Notes under the pieces: model-generated
The model's input: the letters and a program-made list of their open reading frames with translations, nothing else
The model's database searches: none
What the model was told of the DNA's origin: nothing
Shown: positions 24,900 through 33,518 of the stretch, one piece after another
Position numbering within the stretch: position 1 is the stretch's first letter
How the letters are laid out: each line of letters starts with the position of its first letter
Translations under genes and position numbers: made by a program
Source: Actinomycetota bacterium
GTDB lineage: Bacteria; Actinomycetota; Acidimicrobiia; Acidimicrobiales; CADCSY01
Assembly (NCBI GenBank): GCA_016781135.1
Contig: JADDQY010000021.1
Span: 1 to 40,430, forward strand
Length of the DNA: 40,430 bases
Direction: 5' to 3'

Positions 24900-26497
24900 C
24901 CCGATTCCGCTGGAGCTTGCAGCTTCTCTCTGCTCCCGTCTCGGTTGCCTCGGCGCCTGCGTCCGAGCAGCACGAACGCGCCGCCGGCGAGGGCCAGCGC
25001 CCCCGACGCCAGCACGACTCCAGCCACTCCGGGTATGCCTCCCTCGCCCTCTCGAAAGACGACGGTGGTGGCGAACACGTCTTGGCCCGGCGGCTGCTTG
25101 GAGTTGCGGGTGTCGGTCCACGCCGCCACCACCTGGTGAGGCAGCGAGAGGAGCCCGAGACGAGAGCCGAACTCCACGAGCCCCTCCGCGGACGTGTTGG
25201 TGTAGCGCTGCCCGATCTGTGAGCTCGATCCGTCGGCGGTCAGACGGATGTTGGAGGCGAAGCTCTCGGCCTCATCGCTCGAGAAGGTGTAGTAGACGTG
25301 GTTTCCGATGTCTTCGGGGTCGTCGCGGCGGTCGTAGAAGATGGCGTCGAGCCGGCCCTCAGGTGACACCGACAGGCGGGGCATGTACTGGCTGGAGCCG
25401 TTGCCCTGCGGGTCGTCGTTCATCCGCCGGAGCTCGCCCCAACGTTCGCCCCCGTCCGACGAGCAGCGCGCCACGGCGTCGGCGTCGCCGTAGCGAGCGT
25501 CGGTCCACGCTGCGCACAGGCGGCCCTCGGCATCGGCCACCAGGGAAGCGGGTGGCATGGTGAAGATCAGCATCACCCGCTCGTGGGGCACGATGGCGTC
25601 GTCGACCACGACGCCGCGGCCGAAACGGCCCCCACCGTCGAAGGAGCTGGCCACCACGAGCGACCACGTTCCCCGCCACGTCGATCCCTCGAGGCCCTGG
25701 TAGTCGATGACGTCGTCCTCGAGATCGTAGTAGGCCACGTGCACGGACCGGTCTGGCCCCAGCGCCAGTGCGGGCGCCACCACGCGCTGGCGATCCGGGT
25801 CGCTGACCTCCACTGGTGCCGAGAAGGTGGCGCCGCCGTCGTCGGAGTAGGCCGTCATGATCGGGTTGGGAGGCGGGCCGAACGCCCCGAGCGGAGGGTC
25901 TGAGGTGGCATGGAGCCACACCAGGTGCAGGCGCCCCCTGTCTCCCGGCTCGGGGTCGATCGCCATGCGCACGGCGAAGTTGAGCGGGCCCAAGACCGGC
26001 TTGGGCGGGCTGAAAGACTGGCCGCGATCGGACGAGGTGGTGAGGAAGGCGCCCATGGGCTCGTTGCCCCCGCCCGCCAACCCCACGAAGAGGTAGTACA
26101 GCGTGCCCTCTCGGTCGAACGCCACCTCGGGGGCGTAGCACTTCTCGGCGCCCTCCGGCAGCTCCGGCACCGGGCTGACCGGCAGCCAGCTCCGGCCGCC
26201 GTCGCCGGAGACGTGGAGGGTGCAGCTGAAGTCGGGAGCGTCGAGACGGTTGGCCAAGGTGACGAAGCTCGGCTCGCTGGGATCGGCCACGATCATGGGA
26301 GTGTTGTTGGCCGGCCCGACGCGCTGGTCCGTGGCCGTGACCGGCACCTCGGGAAGTACCTGGGGCGGCGCCGCCGGACCTGCTGCCGAAGCCACCGAAC
26401 CGGCCAGCAGGCCACCGCCGACCAGAGCGGCCGCCACCAGGCGCGCAGCCACCGGCGCACGCAGGAAGGATCTCCTGCGCACGCCGGTAGCCGTCAT
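24896..26497 (-). CDS. Secreted BNR/sialidase-like beta-propeller protein with C-terminal anchor
   Basis: 533 residues. A basic N-terminus with a signal peptide (about 15-40) precedes the propeller. At least five Asp-box-type repeats (SGDGGRSW, SSDRGQSF, SDDGGATF, SSDGGERW, SSDEAESF) are spaced about 50-80 residues apart, giving a six-bladed sialidase-like propeller. A C-terminal hydrophobic span (about 487-510) followed by RRRRG looks like a membrane anchor. No FRIP motif or full arginine triad of true sialidases is evident, so binding or another hydrolase role is possible. It lies 44 bases after the secreted-protein gene and overlaps the cupredoxin gene, so a three-gene operon is likely. 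Confidence 0.78.
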   Translation of the reverse strand: MTATGVRRRSFLRAPVAARLVAAALVGGGLLAGSVASAAGPAAPPQVLPEVPVTATDQRVGPANNTPMIVADPSEPSFVTLANRLDAPDFSCTLHVSGDGGRSWLPVSPVPELPEGAEKCYAPEVAFDREGTLYYLFVGLAGGGNEPMGAFLTTSSDRGQSFSPPKPVLGPLNFAVRMAIDPEPGDRGRLHLVWLHATSDPPLGAFGPPPNPIMTAYSDDGGATFSAPVEVSDPDRQRVVAPALALGPDRSVHVAYYDLEDDVIDYQGLEGSTWRGTWSLVVASSFDGGGRFGRGVVVDDAIVPHERVMLIFTMPPASLVADAEGRLCAAWTDARYGDADAVARCSSDGGERWGELRRMNDDPQGNGSSQYMPRLSVSPEGRLDAIFYDRRDDPEDIGNHVYYTFSSDEAESFASNIRLTADGSSSQIGQRYTNTSAEGLVEFGSRLGLLSLPHQVVAAWTDTRNSKQPPGQDVFATTVVFREGEGGIPGVAGVVLASGALALAGGAFVLLGRRRRGNRDGSREKLQAPAESG

Positions 26498-26541
26498 TGC
26501 TCTTCTCTACTTGTAGGTGCTTGGGTCAGGCAGCTCGAGGA

Positions 26542-27228
26542 TCAGATGATGCTGATCGGAGTTGAGTTGACGTGCAGCGAGCCTTGGGAGCCATCGGGGT
26601 TGTGACCGTCGGTACGGGTGCTGGCGTCGACCAGCTCACGCACGCAGACCGCCCCGGTGTTGTCGGGACCAATGTTGTCGGTGACCTGCTTGGGGATCCT
26701 GAAGTTGCCTTGTCCCTCGCCCCGGTCGTTCACGTTCATCCGGCCGAGCTCGACGACGTTGTTGGTCGCATTCGGAAGGTCCCAGCACTGGGGCTTCCGG
26801 GTGCCGTCCGGGTTCAAGGAGATGCGGGAGTAGCCGCCGGGCACAGTGTCGTGCGGCCTGAACGAGTCGCCACCCTGGATGCGCACCGAGTAGGTGCCGT
26901 CATCCAGCGCGTTTGTGGTGATGTTCGGGAAGAGGGCCTGTCTGTTCTCAACGCACTCCTGGGTGGGGCCGACACGAACGTTGATGAGGTCGCGGGAGCC
27001 CGGGGCGGCTTGAGCCGGAGGTGTCCCAAGTGTCGGCGGCGTGCAGAACTCCTGGTTGTTGGTGAATGGGTGCATGGTGCTGCCGACCGCCGTCGACGTC
27101 CCTCCACCGGACGTCACCTGCAACTGCCCCCAGAAGGTGACACAGGCGTAGGCCACGCTCGCCATCGCGAGGAACACAGCTACCGTCGTCGCACCGAACA
27201 CCATCCGCTTCTGATGAGTTTTCCGCAT
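26542..27228 (-). CDS. Secreted protein of unknown function
   Basis: 228 residues from ATG 27228, chosen because AGGGAGAAG lies just upstream. The alternative start at 27285 adds 19 residues with no ribosome site. MRKTHQKRM and a hydrophobic segment (about 9-28) form a signal peptide with a probable AYA cleavage site. The mature part is Asn/Thr/Gly-rich with about five cysteines (some presumably paired) and phrases such as TFWGQLQVTSGGGTSTAVG and DGTYSVRIQGGD, suggesting an all-beta extracellular domain. First gene of the set that continues with the BNR and cupredoxin genes. No family recognised. Confidence 0.68.
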   Translation of the reverse strand: MRKTHQKRMVFGATTVAVFLAMASVAYACVTFWGQLQVTSGGGTSTAVGSTMHPFTNNQEFCTPPTLGTPPAQAAPGSRDLINVRVGPTQECVENRQALFPNITTNALDDGTYSVRIQGGDSFRPHDTVPGGYSRISLNPDGTRKPQCWDLPNATNNVVELGRMNVNDRGEGQGNFRIPKQVTDNIGPDNTGAVCVRELVDASTRTDGHNPDGSQGSLHVNSTPISII

Positions 27229-27230
27229 AT

Positions 27231-27239
27231 CTTCTCCCT
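27231..27239 (-). promoter_or_regulatory. Shine-Dalgarno deciding the secreted-protein start
   Basis: AGGGAGAAG on the minus strand, with GGGAG five bases from ATG 27228. It favours that start over 27285. Confidence 0.6.
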
Positions 27240-27350
27240 GTAGTTGTCTTCGCAGGACTGGATGACTGCGTGGCATCGAGGACAACGCACGCGACGTAGG
27301 CCCCCAGGCAAACAGTCTTTGTCGATCCGACCGGGCTGCCGGCGGTCGTG

Positions 27351-27526
27351 AACGAGCTATGCTCTGTAGCTTCTCACGCTACTACTGCTTGTTTGTCGCC
27401 GCAACTATTGCTTCCAGCGGCACAGAGCCGGCTTCGCTCATCTAGGTGCGCGTTGTTGCGTCTTGGAGCGGCAGTCAGAGTTCCACGCACTCTAGTTGCA
27501 GGTGTACCCTTCGCACCAGGCCCCAA
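27351..27526. repeat. Tandem intergenic repeat, copy A
   Basis: About 176 bp. It begins AACGAGCTATGCTC and ends GCACCAGGCCCCAA. In the block at 27371-27420, 47 of 50 bases match copy B (27547-27596). Other invariant blocks are GCTCATCTAGGTGC, CAGAGTTCCACGCA and CCCTTCGCACCAGGCCCCAA. Confidence 0.85.
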
Positions 27527-27703
27527 ACGAGCTACGCTCACGCAGCTTCTCACGCTACTACTGTTTGCTTGTCGCCGCAACTATTGCTTCCCGCGGCACA
27601 CAGTAGGTCTTGCTCATCTAGGTGCAGGCTGTTTCCGCGCTGGGGCGGCAGCCAGAGTTCCACGCACGCTAGGTTGCAAGCGTGCCCTTCGCACCAGGCC
27701 CCA
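27526..27703. repeat. Tandem intergenic repeat, copy B
   Basis: Directly abuts copy A in the same orientation. It starts AACGAGCTACGCTCACGC and carries the same conserved blocks, with small indels. On the minus strand both copies keep a short frame ending in the same peptide, CAAGSNSCGDKQ, then xVVA and a stop. This may be chance conservation of the DNA. Function unknown. Confidence 0.85.
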
Positions 27704-27767
27704 ATCGTTGGGGGAGAAGTGGGAGGTCTCATCGCCGGTCCTGCTCCTCTCGAAGCCAGCACCAGGC

Positions 27768-29051
27768 TCAGGGGTGCAGCCGGTGTGGGCCCCGCGGCAG
27801 GTACGTCACCTCTCGAACATCGCTCCGGCCGAGGAGTGTCATCAGCACTCGGGTGAGGCCAAGCCCGAACCCTCCGTGGGGAGGGCATCCGAAGCGGAAG
27901 AAGTCGAGGTAGTGAGCGACGAGGTCGAGCGAGAGCTTCCGCCGCTCCGCTTGGCCGAGGAGCACGTCGTAGCGGTGCTCCCGTTGGGCGCCGGTGGTGA
28001 CCTCCAAGCCCTTCCAGATCAGATCGAAGCTCCTCGTGGAGACGGCGCCGTCCTGGCAACGCATGTGGTAGAAGGGCCGCACATCTTCCGGATAGCCCGA
28101 GACGAACACGAAGTCGTGGCCGTGCTCGGCGGCGACGTGTTCGCTCAACCGTCGTTCTCCTTCCCGGTCGAGGTCACCGGGGCAGTGAGCCAGCGAGTAC
28201 CCGGTGCGCTCGACGATCTCCCGGGCGGCAGTGACGTCCAGGCGAGGGAAGGGCAGGTCGGGCAAGGTGACCTCGACACCGAAGCGCGCCGCCATCTCCG
28301 CCCCGTGTTCCTCCTTCACCGCTTCCAGCACCTGGCGAAGCCACACCTCCTCCCACCTGATCAGGTCCTCGTGTGAGTCGATCCACGACATCTCCACGTC
28401 AACGCTGGTGAACTCCGTGTCGTGCCATGGGGACGGCATCGGGTTGGCGCGGAAGACCGGGCCGATCTCGAAGACCCGCTCGAAGCCGGCAGCCATGGCC
28501 ATCTGCTTGTAGAACTGGGGCGACTGGGCGAGGTAGGCCTGCCGATCGAAGTAGGCGACGGTGAACAGCTCGGAGCCCGACTGGTTGGGCGTCGGCTTGA
28601 GCTTGGGTGAGTGGATCTCGATGAAGCCCTCGCGCGACCAGAGCTCGCGCATGGCCCGCTCGAGGGTGGTCTGGATCCGGAAGATGAGCCGGTTCTCGGG
28701 CGATCGCAGATCGAGGAAGCGCCAGTCGAGCCGCTCCTCCAAGCCACTGGCGGAGTTGAGGGGCGTCTCGGCAAGGGCGGGCCCGAGCACGTACAGCTCG
28801 TCGACCACCAGCTGGTGGCCACCCGGGTTCACCGAAGACTCGGCCACCGTTCCCACGACCTCCACCGCCGACTGCAGCGCAACGCCGGGGGCATCGACCC
28901 GGTCGCCCCAGACCAGGCGTACGACGCCGGTGGGATCCCGCAGGCCCAGCAACGGCCCTCCCGTCGCGTGATCGACCGCTTCCGCCCAACCACAGACCCG
29001 AACGGCCCCGCCCTTCTTCGACGGGAGGTCAACCACCAGGGATCGGTCCAC
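27768..29051 (-). CDS. aspS: Archaeal-type aspartyl-tRNA synthetase (aspartate--tRNA(Asp/Asn) ligase)
   Basis: 427 residues; GTG start with AGGAGG four bases upstream. An OB-fold anticodon-binding domain (about 15-92) precedes a class II catalytic core: QSPQFYKQ (176-183), motif 2 from F195 with R201, and motif 3 GGFGLGLTRVLM (393-404) with R401. It lacks the bacterial GAD insertion, so it belongs to the short archaeal/eukaryal-type AspRS found as a second or non-discriminating enzyme in some bacteria. In motif 2 the usual RAE-x-T-x-RH reads RANPMPSPWH: H210 is kept, but the Glu and Arg are replaced. It may charge tRNA(Asn) with Asp for amidotransferase repair, or be a specialised paralogue. 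It is divergent from the GT1 gene over 150 bases. Confidence 0.85.
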   Translation of the reverse strand: MDRSLVVDLPSKKGGAVRVCGWAEAVDHATGGPLLGLRDPTGVVRLVWGDRVDAPGVALQSAVEVVGTVAESSVNPGGHQLVVDELYVLGPALAETPLNSASGLEERLDWRFLDLRSPENRLIFRIQTTLERAMRELWSREGFIEIHSPKLKPTPNQSGSELFTVAYFDRQAYLAQSPQFYKQMAMAAGFERVFEIGPVFRANPMPSPWHDTEFTSVDVEMSWIDSHEDLIRWEEVWLRQVLEAVKEEHGAEMAARFGVEVTLPDLPFPRLDVTAAREIVERTGYSLAHCPGDLDREGERRLSEHVAAEHGHDFVFVSGYPEDVRPFYHMRCQDGAVSTRSFDLIWKGLEVTTGAQREHRYDVLLGQAERRKLSLDLVAHYLDFFRFGCPPHGGFGLGLTRVLMTLLGRSDVREVTYLPRGPHRLHP

Positions 29052-29055
29052 GTCG

Positions 29056-29061
29056 CCTCCT
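29056..29061 (-). promoter_or_regulatory. Consensus Shine-Dalgarno of the AspRS gene
   Basis: AGGAGG, four bases before GTG 29051. It supports the GTG start. Confidence 0.65.
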
Positions 29062-29201
29062 GTCTGGTGGGTCGGGGACGTCCTCGGGGGGGTCGTGGAG
29101 CGTCGAGGGCGGATCCTAGAGGAGCGTGCTGCTGGTCCAGCAGTAGATGCAGCGCCTCGTTACTGACACCTCCAGCGCTAGCGCCTACGCTCCGGACGTC
29201 C

Positions 29202-30422
29202 ATGCGCACGCTGTTCACCTGTCTGCCGGGGTTCGGGCACTTCCACCCCATGGTGCCGCTGGCCAAGGCGGTACGGCGCCGGGGACACGAGGTGGCCTTT
29301 GCCTCCGCCGCCGACTTCTGCCCGGTCATCGAGCACGCCGGGTTCACCGCGTTCGCCGCAGGCATGAGCCTCCCCGACCAGCTGGAGCAGGCTCGTCGAC
29401 GCTTCCCCCAGGAGGCCGCTCTCGGTGGGCAGCAGCGCTTCTGCCAGTTCGTGCCCAAGATGCTGGCAGGCGTGGCCGCGCCGGCGCGTGCACCGGAGCT
29501 GGTGGCCATCGTGGAGCGCTGGCATCCCGACGTCATCGTCCACGACGAGACCGACTTCGCCGCCCCGGTCGCCGCCGCGGTGGCGGGGATCCCCTACGCC
29601 GACCAGAGCGTGCTGATCCTGCGCCCCCTGGAGATGGCCCGCCTCGCCGGCCAGACGCTCGCCCCGTTGTGCCAGGAGTGGGGTGTGGAGTTGGGCCCAT
29701 TCGGCGGGATGTTCCGCTACCTCTACCTCGACGTGTGCCCGCCCAGCCTCCAGTCGCCGGAGATCGACCTGGTCGATGTGGCCCATCCCGTGCACAACGT
29801 CGACGTCGCGGAGGCCGGTGACGAGGCGCTCCCGAGGTGGTTCGAATCGCTCTCCGAGGCCCCGACCGTCTACGTCTCGTTGGGAACGGTCTTCAACCAG
29901 CACCGCGAGGTGTTCGCCGCCGTGCTCGAAGGCCTGCAAGACGAGCCCCTCAACCTGATCCTCACGATCGGCAAGGACAACGACCCCGCCGTGTTCGGCC
30001 CGCGCCCGGACAACGTGCACATCGAGCGCTACATCCCCCAGTCGCTCCTTCTTCCTCACTGCGACGTGGCCGTGAACCAGGGGGGGACGGCCATCTTGCC
30101 CATCCTCGCCCACGGCCTGCCCATCCTCGTCCTGCCTCAGGGCGCCAACCAGTTCCACAACGCCGCCGCGTGTGTCGCCGCCGGTGCCGCCCGGCAGTTG
30201 CTGCCGTCGGAGGTCGAACCGGCGGCGATCAACCGGGACGTCGGTGCGCTGTTGTCCGAGTCCCGGTATCGGCAGAACGCCAGACTCGTCCAAGACGAGC
30301 TGGCATCGATGCCGGGGCCCGACGACGGCGCACGGCTCTTGGAACGTCTGCACCGGGAGGGCCGCCCGTTGATCCGCTCGCAGACCTCAGCACGGCGCCT
30401 GGCGGCGCAGCACCAGGGATGA
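29202..30422 (+). CDS. GT1-family (MGT/UGT-like) glycosyltransferase
   Basis: 406 residues from ATG 29202; reading frame upstream of it is antisense to the AspRS gene. The N-terminal Rossmann half starts LFTCLPGFGHFHPMVPLAKA, with the GHxxP signature of natural-product GT1 enzymes. The C-terminal half carries the nucleotide-sugar site VAVNQGGTAILPILAHGLPI, then PQGANQFHNA (about 285-318). The usual HGG is NQGG here. Such enzymes glycosylate small acceptors such as macrolides, polyketides or lipids from NDP-sugars in the cytoplasm. The stop overlaps the aminotransferase start (ATGA), so the two are coupled. The acceptor is presumably the product or intermediate of the following genes. Confidence 0.86.
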   Translation: MRTLFTCLPGFGHFHPMVPLAKAVRRRGHEVAFASAADFCPVIEHAGFTAFAAGMSLPDQLEQARRRFPQEAALGGQQRFCQFVPKMLAGVAAPARAPELVAIVERWHPDVIVHDETDFAAPVAAAVAGIPYADQSVLILRPLEMARLAGQTLAPLCQEWGVELGPFGGMFRYLYLDVCPPSLQSPEIDLVDVAHPVHNVDVAEAGDEALPRWFESLSEAPTVYVSLGTVFNQHREVFAAVLEGLQDEPLNLILTIGKDNDPAVFGPRPDNVHIERYIPQSLLLPHCDVAVNQGGTAILPILAHGLPILVLPQGANQFHNAAACVAAGAARQLLPSEVEPAAINRDVGALLSESRYRQNARLVQDELASMPGPDDGARLLERLHREGRPLIRSQTSARRLAAQHQG

Positions 30423-31822
30423 GCAGCCTCGGCACTCCCCCCGTCGACCTGGCGCTCGAAGCCTCCGACGACGACGGCAGCGTCCCCTTGGTACGCACCG
30501 GCATCCCCGGACCTCGATCGGCGGAGCTGTGGGAGCGGGATTCCCGCCTCCACGCCCACAACTCCTCCCCCGCGGCCCAGCACCTGCGGTTGGTCATCGA
30601 CGAAGCTCGCGGTGCAGTGGTACGAGACGTGGACGGCAACGCCTTCATCGACCTCTCCTCGGGGGCGGTCGTGGCCAACCTCGGCCACTGCCCTCCGCCG
30701 GTGGTCGCTGCCTTGCAGCAGGAGGCACGACGGCTGTTGCACTTCTTCGACTACGCCACGCCAGCCCGTCCGGCGTTCTTCGAAGCGCTGGCCGCCACCC
30801 TCCCCGCCAGCCTGCAGACGTTCCAGATGTACAGCACCGGTAGCGAGGCGGTCGAGGCGGCGATCCGCTTGGCGAAGTCCTTCACCAAGCGCTACGAGGT
30901 CATATCCTTCCACTCCGCCTGGCATGGCAGGACCCTCGCCTCGATGTCGATGATGGGAGGGTTCCGCCTCAAGCACGGCTACGGCCCGTTCGCTCCCGGC
31001 GCCCTCCACAGCGTCAACGCCTACTGCTACCGCTGCCCACTCGGCCTCGAGCGCGAAGGCTGCGAGGTGGCGTGCGCCCGGTTCGTCGACCAGGTGTACG
31101 AGCAGTCGGGCGAGCAGGAGCTGGCGGCGGTGATCATCGAGCCGATCCAGGGCGTCGGTGGCGTCATCCCTCACCCACCGGAGTTCCTGGCGCACCTTCG
31201 CCGGTTCTGCGATCGCACCGGTGCGCTGCTGGTCTTCGACGAGATCCTCACCGGCGTCGGCCGCACCGGCCCGATGTGGGCCTTCGAGCACTCCGGCGTG
31301 GTCCCCGACGTCCTGCTCGCCGGCAAGGGCCTCGCCTCTGGCTACCCGATCTCGGTCATCGCCGCCCGGCGAGAGGTGATGGACACGGCGCCGTTCGGTC
31401 TCCCCGGAGCGGGGGCGTCGACCTTCGCCAGCGGCAACCTCGCCTGTGCTGCAGCGGCGGCCACGCTCGAGGCGTTGGCCGACGGTCGCATCCTCGACCA
31501 CGGGCGCCGGCTCGGCGAGCTGATGCTCTCCGAGCTCCGAGCGATGCAACACCGCCACCCCGTCATCGGCGACGTCAGGGGCCAGGGGATGTTGATGGCC
31601 CTCGAACTGGTGTCCGACCGTCGCACCAAAGCGCGGATCTCGCCGGAGACGAGCCGGAGGCTCCTGCTCGCCCTAGCCCGACGCGGCGTGCTCACCTCCG
31701 GGGTCGGCCCGATCCTGCGCATCACCCCGCCCCTGGTCCTGAGCAAGACATTGGCGGTCAAGGCGTTGGCGCTCCTCGACGACGCCCTGGGCGAGGTCGA
31801 GGCCGGTGAGGCAGGCCGGTGA
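30419..31822 (+). CDS. Class III PLP-dependent aminotransferase
   Basis: 467 residues from ATG 30419. PLP-site residues: GSE (141-143), D274 in [13 protein letters not shown], and Schiff-base K303 in [13 protein letters not shown] four-Cys motif C203-x2-C206-x8-C215-x3-C219 lies after residue 200. Similar Cys sets occur in some GabT-like class III enzymes and could bind metal or an Fe-S cluster. The family transfers amino groups on omega- or beta-amino acids, amines or ketoses. Start overlaps the GT stop and its own stop overlaps the VOC gene (GTGA). It would supply or remove an amino group on the pathway substrate; the substrate is not predictable. Confidence 0.88.
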   Translation: MSSLGTPPVDLALEASDDDGSVPLVRTGIPGPRSAELWERDSRLHAHNSSPAAQHLRLVIDEARGAVVRDVDGNAFIDLSSGAVVANLGHCPPPVVAALQQEARRLLHFFDYATPARPAFFEALAATLPASLQTFQMYSTGSEAVEAAIRLAKSFTKRYEVISFHSAWHGRTLASMSMMGGFRLKHGYGPFAPGALHSVNAYCYRCPLGLEREGCEVACARFVDQVYEQSGEQELAAVIIEPIQGVGGVIPHPPEFLAHLRRFCDRTGALLVFDEILTGVGRTGPMWAFEHSGVVPDVLLAGKGLASGYPISVIAARREVMDTAPFGLPGAGASTFASGNLACAAAAATLEALADGRILDHGRRLGELMLSELRAMQHRHPVIGDVRGQGMLMALELVSDRRTKARISPETSRRLLLALARRGVLTSGVGPILRITPPLVLSKTLAVKALALLDDALGEVEAGEAGR

Positions 31823-32286
31823 GCCCGACCGGAGGACCACTCGGGCCCGTGCACCACGTGGGCATCTCGGTCCAGGACCTCGACCGTTCGGTGCGGTTCT
31901 GGGAGGGCCTCATCGGTGTTCGATCCCGCGACCGCTCCACGCTCGACGGTCCCCTGCTCGGTCGCCTCGTGGGCTACCCCGACGTGCGCATCGAGCGCTG
32001 CTGGATCGACCTGCCCGACGGTTTGGCGCTCGAGCTGCTCCACTACCTCGATCGGGACGAGGAGCCCTACCCATCCGGGACCGCCCACCCCGGCAACGTC
32101 CACGTCTGCCTCAAGGTTGCCGACATGGACCACGCCCACGACCATGCCGTGTCGTGCGGAGCAGTGCCGGTGGCCGCCCCCATCCTGGTCCCGGCCGGCC
32201 CCAGCGCCGGGACCCGCATCGCCTATCTCAAGGACCCGGACGGCGTGACCATCGAGCTGGTCCAACCCAGGTCCGAGAGGGCGTAG
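31819..32286 (+). CDS. VOC-family (glyoxalase/dioxygenase fold) protein
   Basis: 155 residues, GTG start overlapping the aminotransferase stop. Two beta-alpha-beta-beta-beta units: the first begins [20 protein letters not shown], the second begins near [12 protein letters not shown]. Candidate metal ligands are His at 12/13, Glu in LALELLHY, His in NVHVCL and Glu in VTIELVQ, the H/E/H/E layout of metal-dependent VOC enzymes. Members include epimerases (methylmalonyl-CoA epimerase), glyoxalases and dioxygenases. Its neighbours make a CoA-ester epimerase or isomerase plausible but unproven. Confidence 0.85.
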   Translation: MSPTGGPLGPVHHVGISVQDLDRSVRFWEGLIGVRSRDRSTLDGPLLGRLVGYPDVRIERCWIDLPDGLALELLHYLDRDEEPYPSGTAHPGNVHVCLKVADMDHAHDHAVSCGAVPVAAPILVPAGPSAGTRIAYLKDPDGVTIELVQPRSERA

Positions 32287-32301
32287 CCGGTCGTGCCCGG
32301 C

Positions 32302-33465
32302 TCAGTGCTCGAGGTGCTCGGCGAAGCGGCGCAGGTAGTCGGCGAAGCTCCGGTCCACCCGCTCGGCATCCAGCCCGAAGTCAGCGAGGCGGTACCGGTG
32401 GATGCCGTGCCGATGCTGGGGGTGCTCCGCCAGCCAGCGGCGCATCGCCGCCGCCGTGGTCTCGTCGAGACGACGTCCGAGGCGCTCGTAGAGCCGGGCC
32501 ACCACCGCCAGGGGGTCCCGGCGCAGGGCCTCGAACCCGACGTCGACGAAGCGGTCGGAAGCCCCGGCGCCACGGACGGAGAGAGCTCGGTCCATCGCCA
32601 CCATCCCGCGGCGCAGGGCGTGCTCGCCCACCACCTCGCCCCGGACCTCGTCGCTGTACGGGCGCCGCACGATGGCCACCAGGCTGGCGTGGGACGGGAT
32701 GGCCTCGACGGGATGCCGGTGACAGTGGACGATCACCGCTGCCGGGAACTGCAGCACGAGGTCGTCCAGGTGCCCGAGGTGGCTGGGCGACTTCAGCACC
32801 CATCGCCGGCCGTCGCCCCCCTGGTCGAGCACCGACAGCTGCAGGGCCAACGACGCGTACTGGCGCCGCAACGAGACATGGTCGAGCCACCGCGAGTAGG
32901 CCTCGGCGTGCACCATGTCCTCGAAGTGCTGGCTGGCGAACTCGTTTTGGAGGAGGGCGTCGCACTCCTCGGGGCCTTCGGCCGTCGACCCGTGCACCAT
33001 CCGGAACGACGGTGCCAGCTGGTAGAGGCGGGTGAGCCAGCGGCGGGCCTGGTCGACCAGCGCTTCCTGCGAGAACGACCCGTCGGCGTGGGGAACAGGG
33101 TGGAGCGCCTCCCACAGCCGCAGCACCCGGTGAACAGGATCAAGGGCCAGGAGGTTGTGGAGCACGGTCGTCCCCGTTCGCGGCAGTCCGGTGATGACCA
33201 ACGCCACCGGCGGGTCGGCCACCACGTGAGGTTGGCGCTCGAGGTGATCGTGCAGGTAGAGCCGGTTGACCAGGTGGCGGAGGAGCACCTTCGGCAGCAC
33301 CCGAAGGCCGGTCGGGTTCAGCTGCCCGGTGGTGAGGGCTGCCTCGAGGAACAGCTCGAGCGGCTCGACGAAGCCCATCTCCCCGAAATCGTTCAACCCC
33401 GTCTTTCGCCGGGCATCGGCGAGCAACGCAGGCGAGGTGGGCCAGTGCTCCTCTTCTCCTGCCAT
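32302..33465 (-). CDS. PAPS-dependent sulfotransferase-family protein
   Basis: 387 residues from ATG 33465; ATG 33489 and TTG 33498 are alternatives. The 5'-phosphosulfate loop is [14 protein letters not shown] (residues 93-106). A second PAPS-binding region runs [18 protein letters not shown], then [13 protein letters not shown]-terminal helical region of about 120 residues completes the protein. This is the Sulfotransfer_3-type family common in actinobacteria, which sulfates hydroxyl groups on lipids, sterols or glycans. It is the only minus-strand gene inside an otherwise plus-strand cluster, 15 bases from the VOC stop and with its 5' end divergent from the ligase gene over 53 bases. It may decorate the cluster product. 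Confidence 0.85.
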   Translation of the reverse strand: MAGEEEHWPTSPALLADARRKTGLNDFGEMGFVEPLELFLEAALTTGQLNPTGLRVLPKVLLRHLVNRLYLHDHLERQPHVVADPPVALVITGLPRTGTTVLHNLLALDPVHRVLRLWEALHPVPHADGSFSQEALVDQARRWLTRLYQLAPSFRMVHGSTAEGPEECDALLQNEFASQHFEDMVHAEAYSRWLDHVSLRRQYASLALQLSVLDQGGDGRRWVLKSPSHLGHLDDLVLQFPAAVIVHCHRHPVEAIPSHASLVAIVRRPYSDEVRGEVVGEHALRRGMVAMDRALSVRGAGASDRFVDVGFEALRRDPLAVVARLYERLGRRLDETTAAAMRRWLAEHPQHRHGIHRYRLADFGLDAERVDRSFADYLRRFAEHLEH

Positions 33466-33518
33466 CGCCGGCACGGTAGACCAGGCCATGCACGTCAACG
33501 GGGTGCGGGTGGCGCTGG

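Larger units (their letters stand above)
27229..27767. other. 540-base intergenic region with tandem repeats
   Basis: Base composition here is visibly less GC-rich than in the genes. It holds the leader of the secreted-protein gene (27229-27350), two tandem ~176 bp repeats (27351-27703) and a short tail to the AspRS stop. Frames running through it have no codon bias and are not credible genes. Confidence 0.6.

Noticed and set aside
27348..28376. Plus-strand frame of 342 codons through the repeats
   Set aside because: Runs through non-coding repeats and then antisense to AspRS; no codon bias, no start signal.
30137..31558. 473-codon minus-strand frame
   Set aside because: Antisense shadow of the aminotransferase gene.
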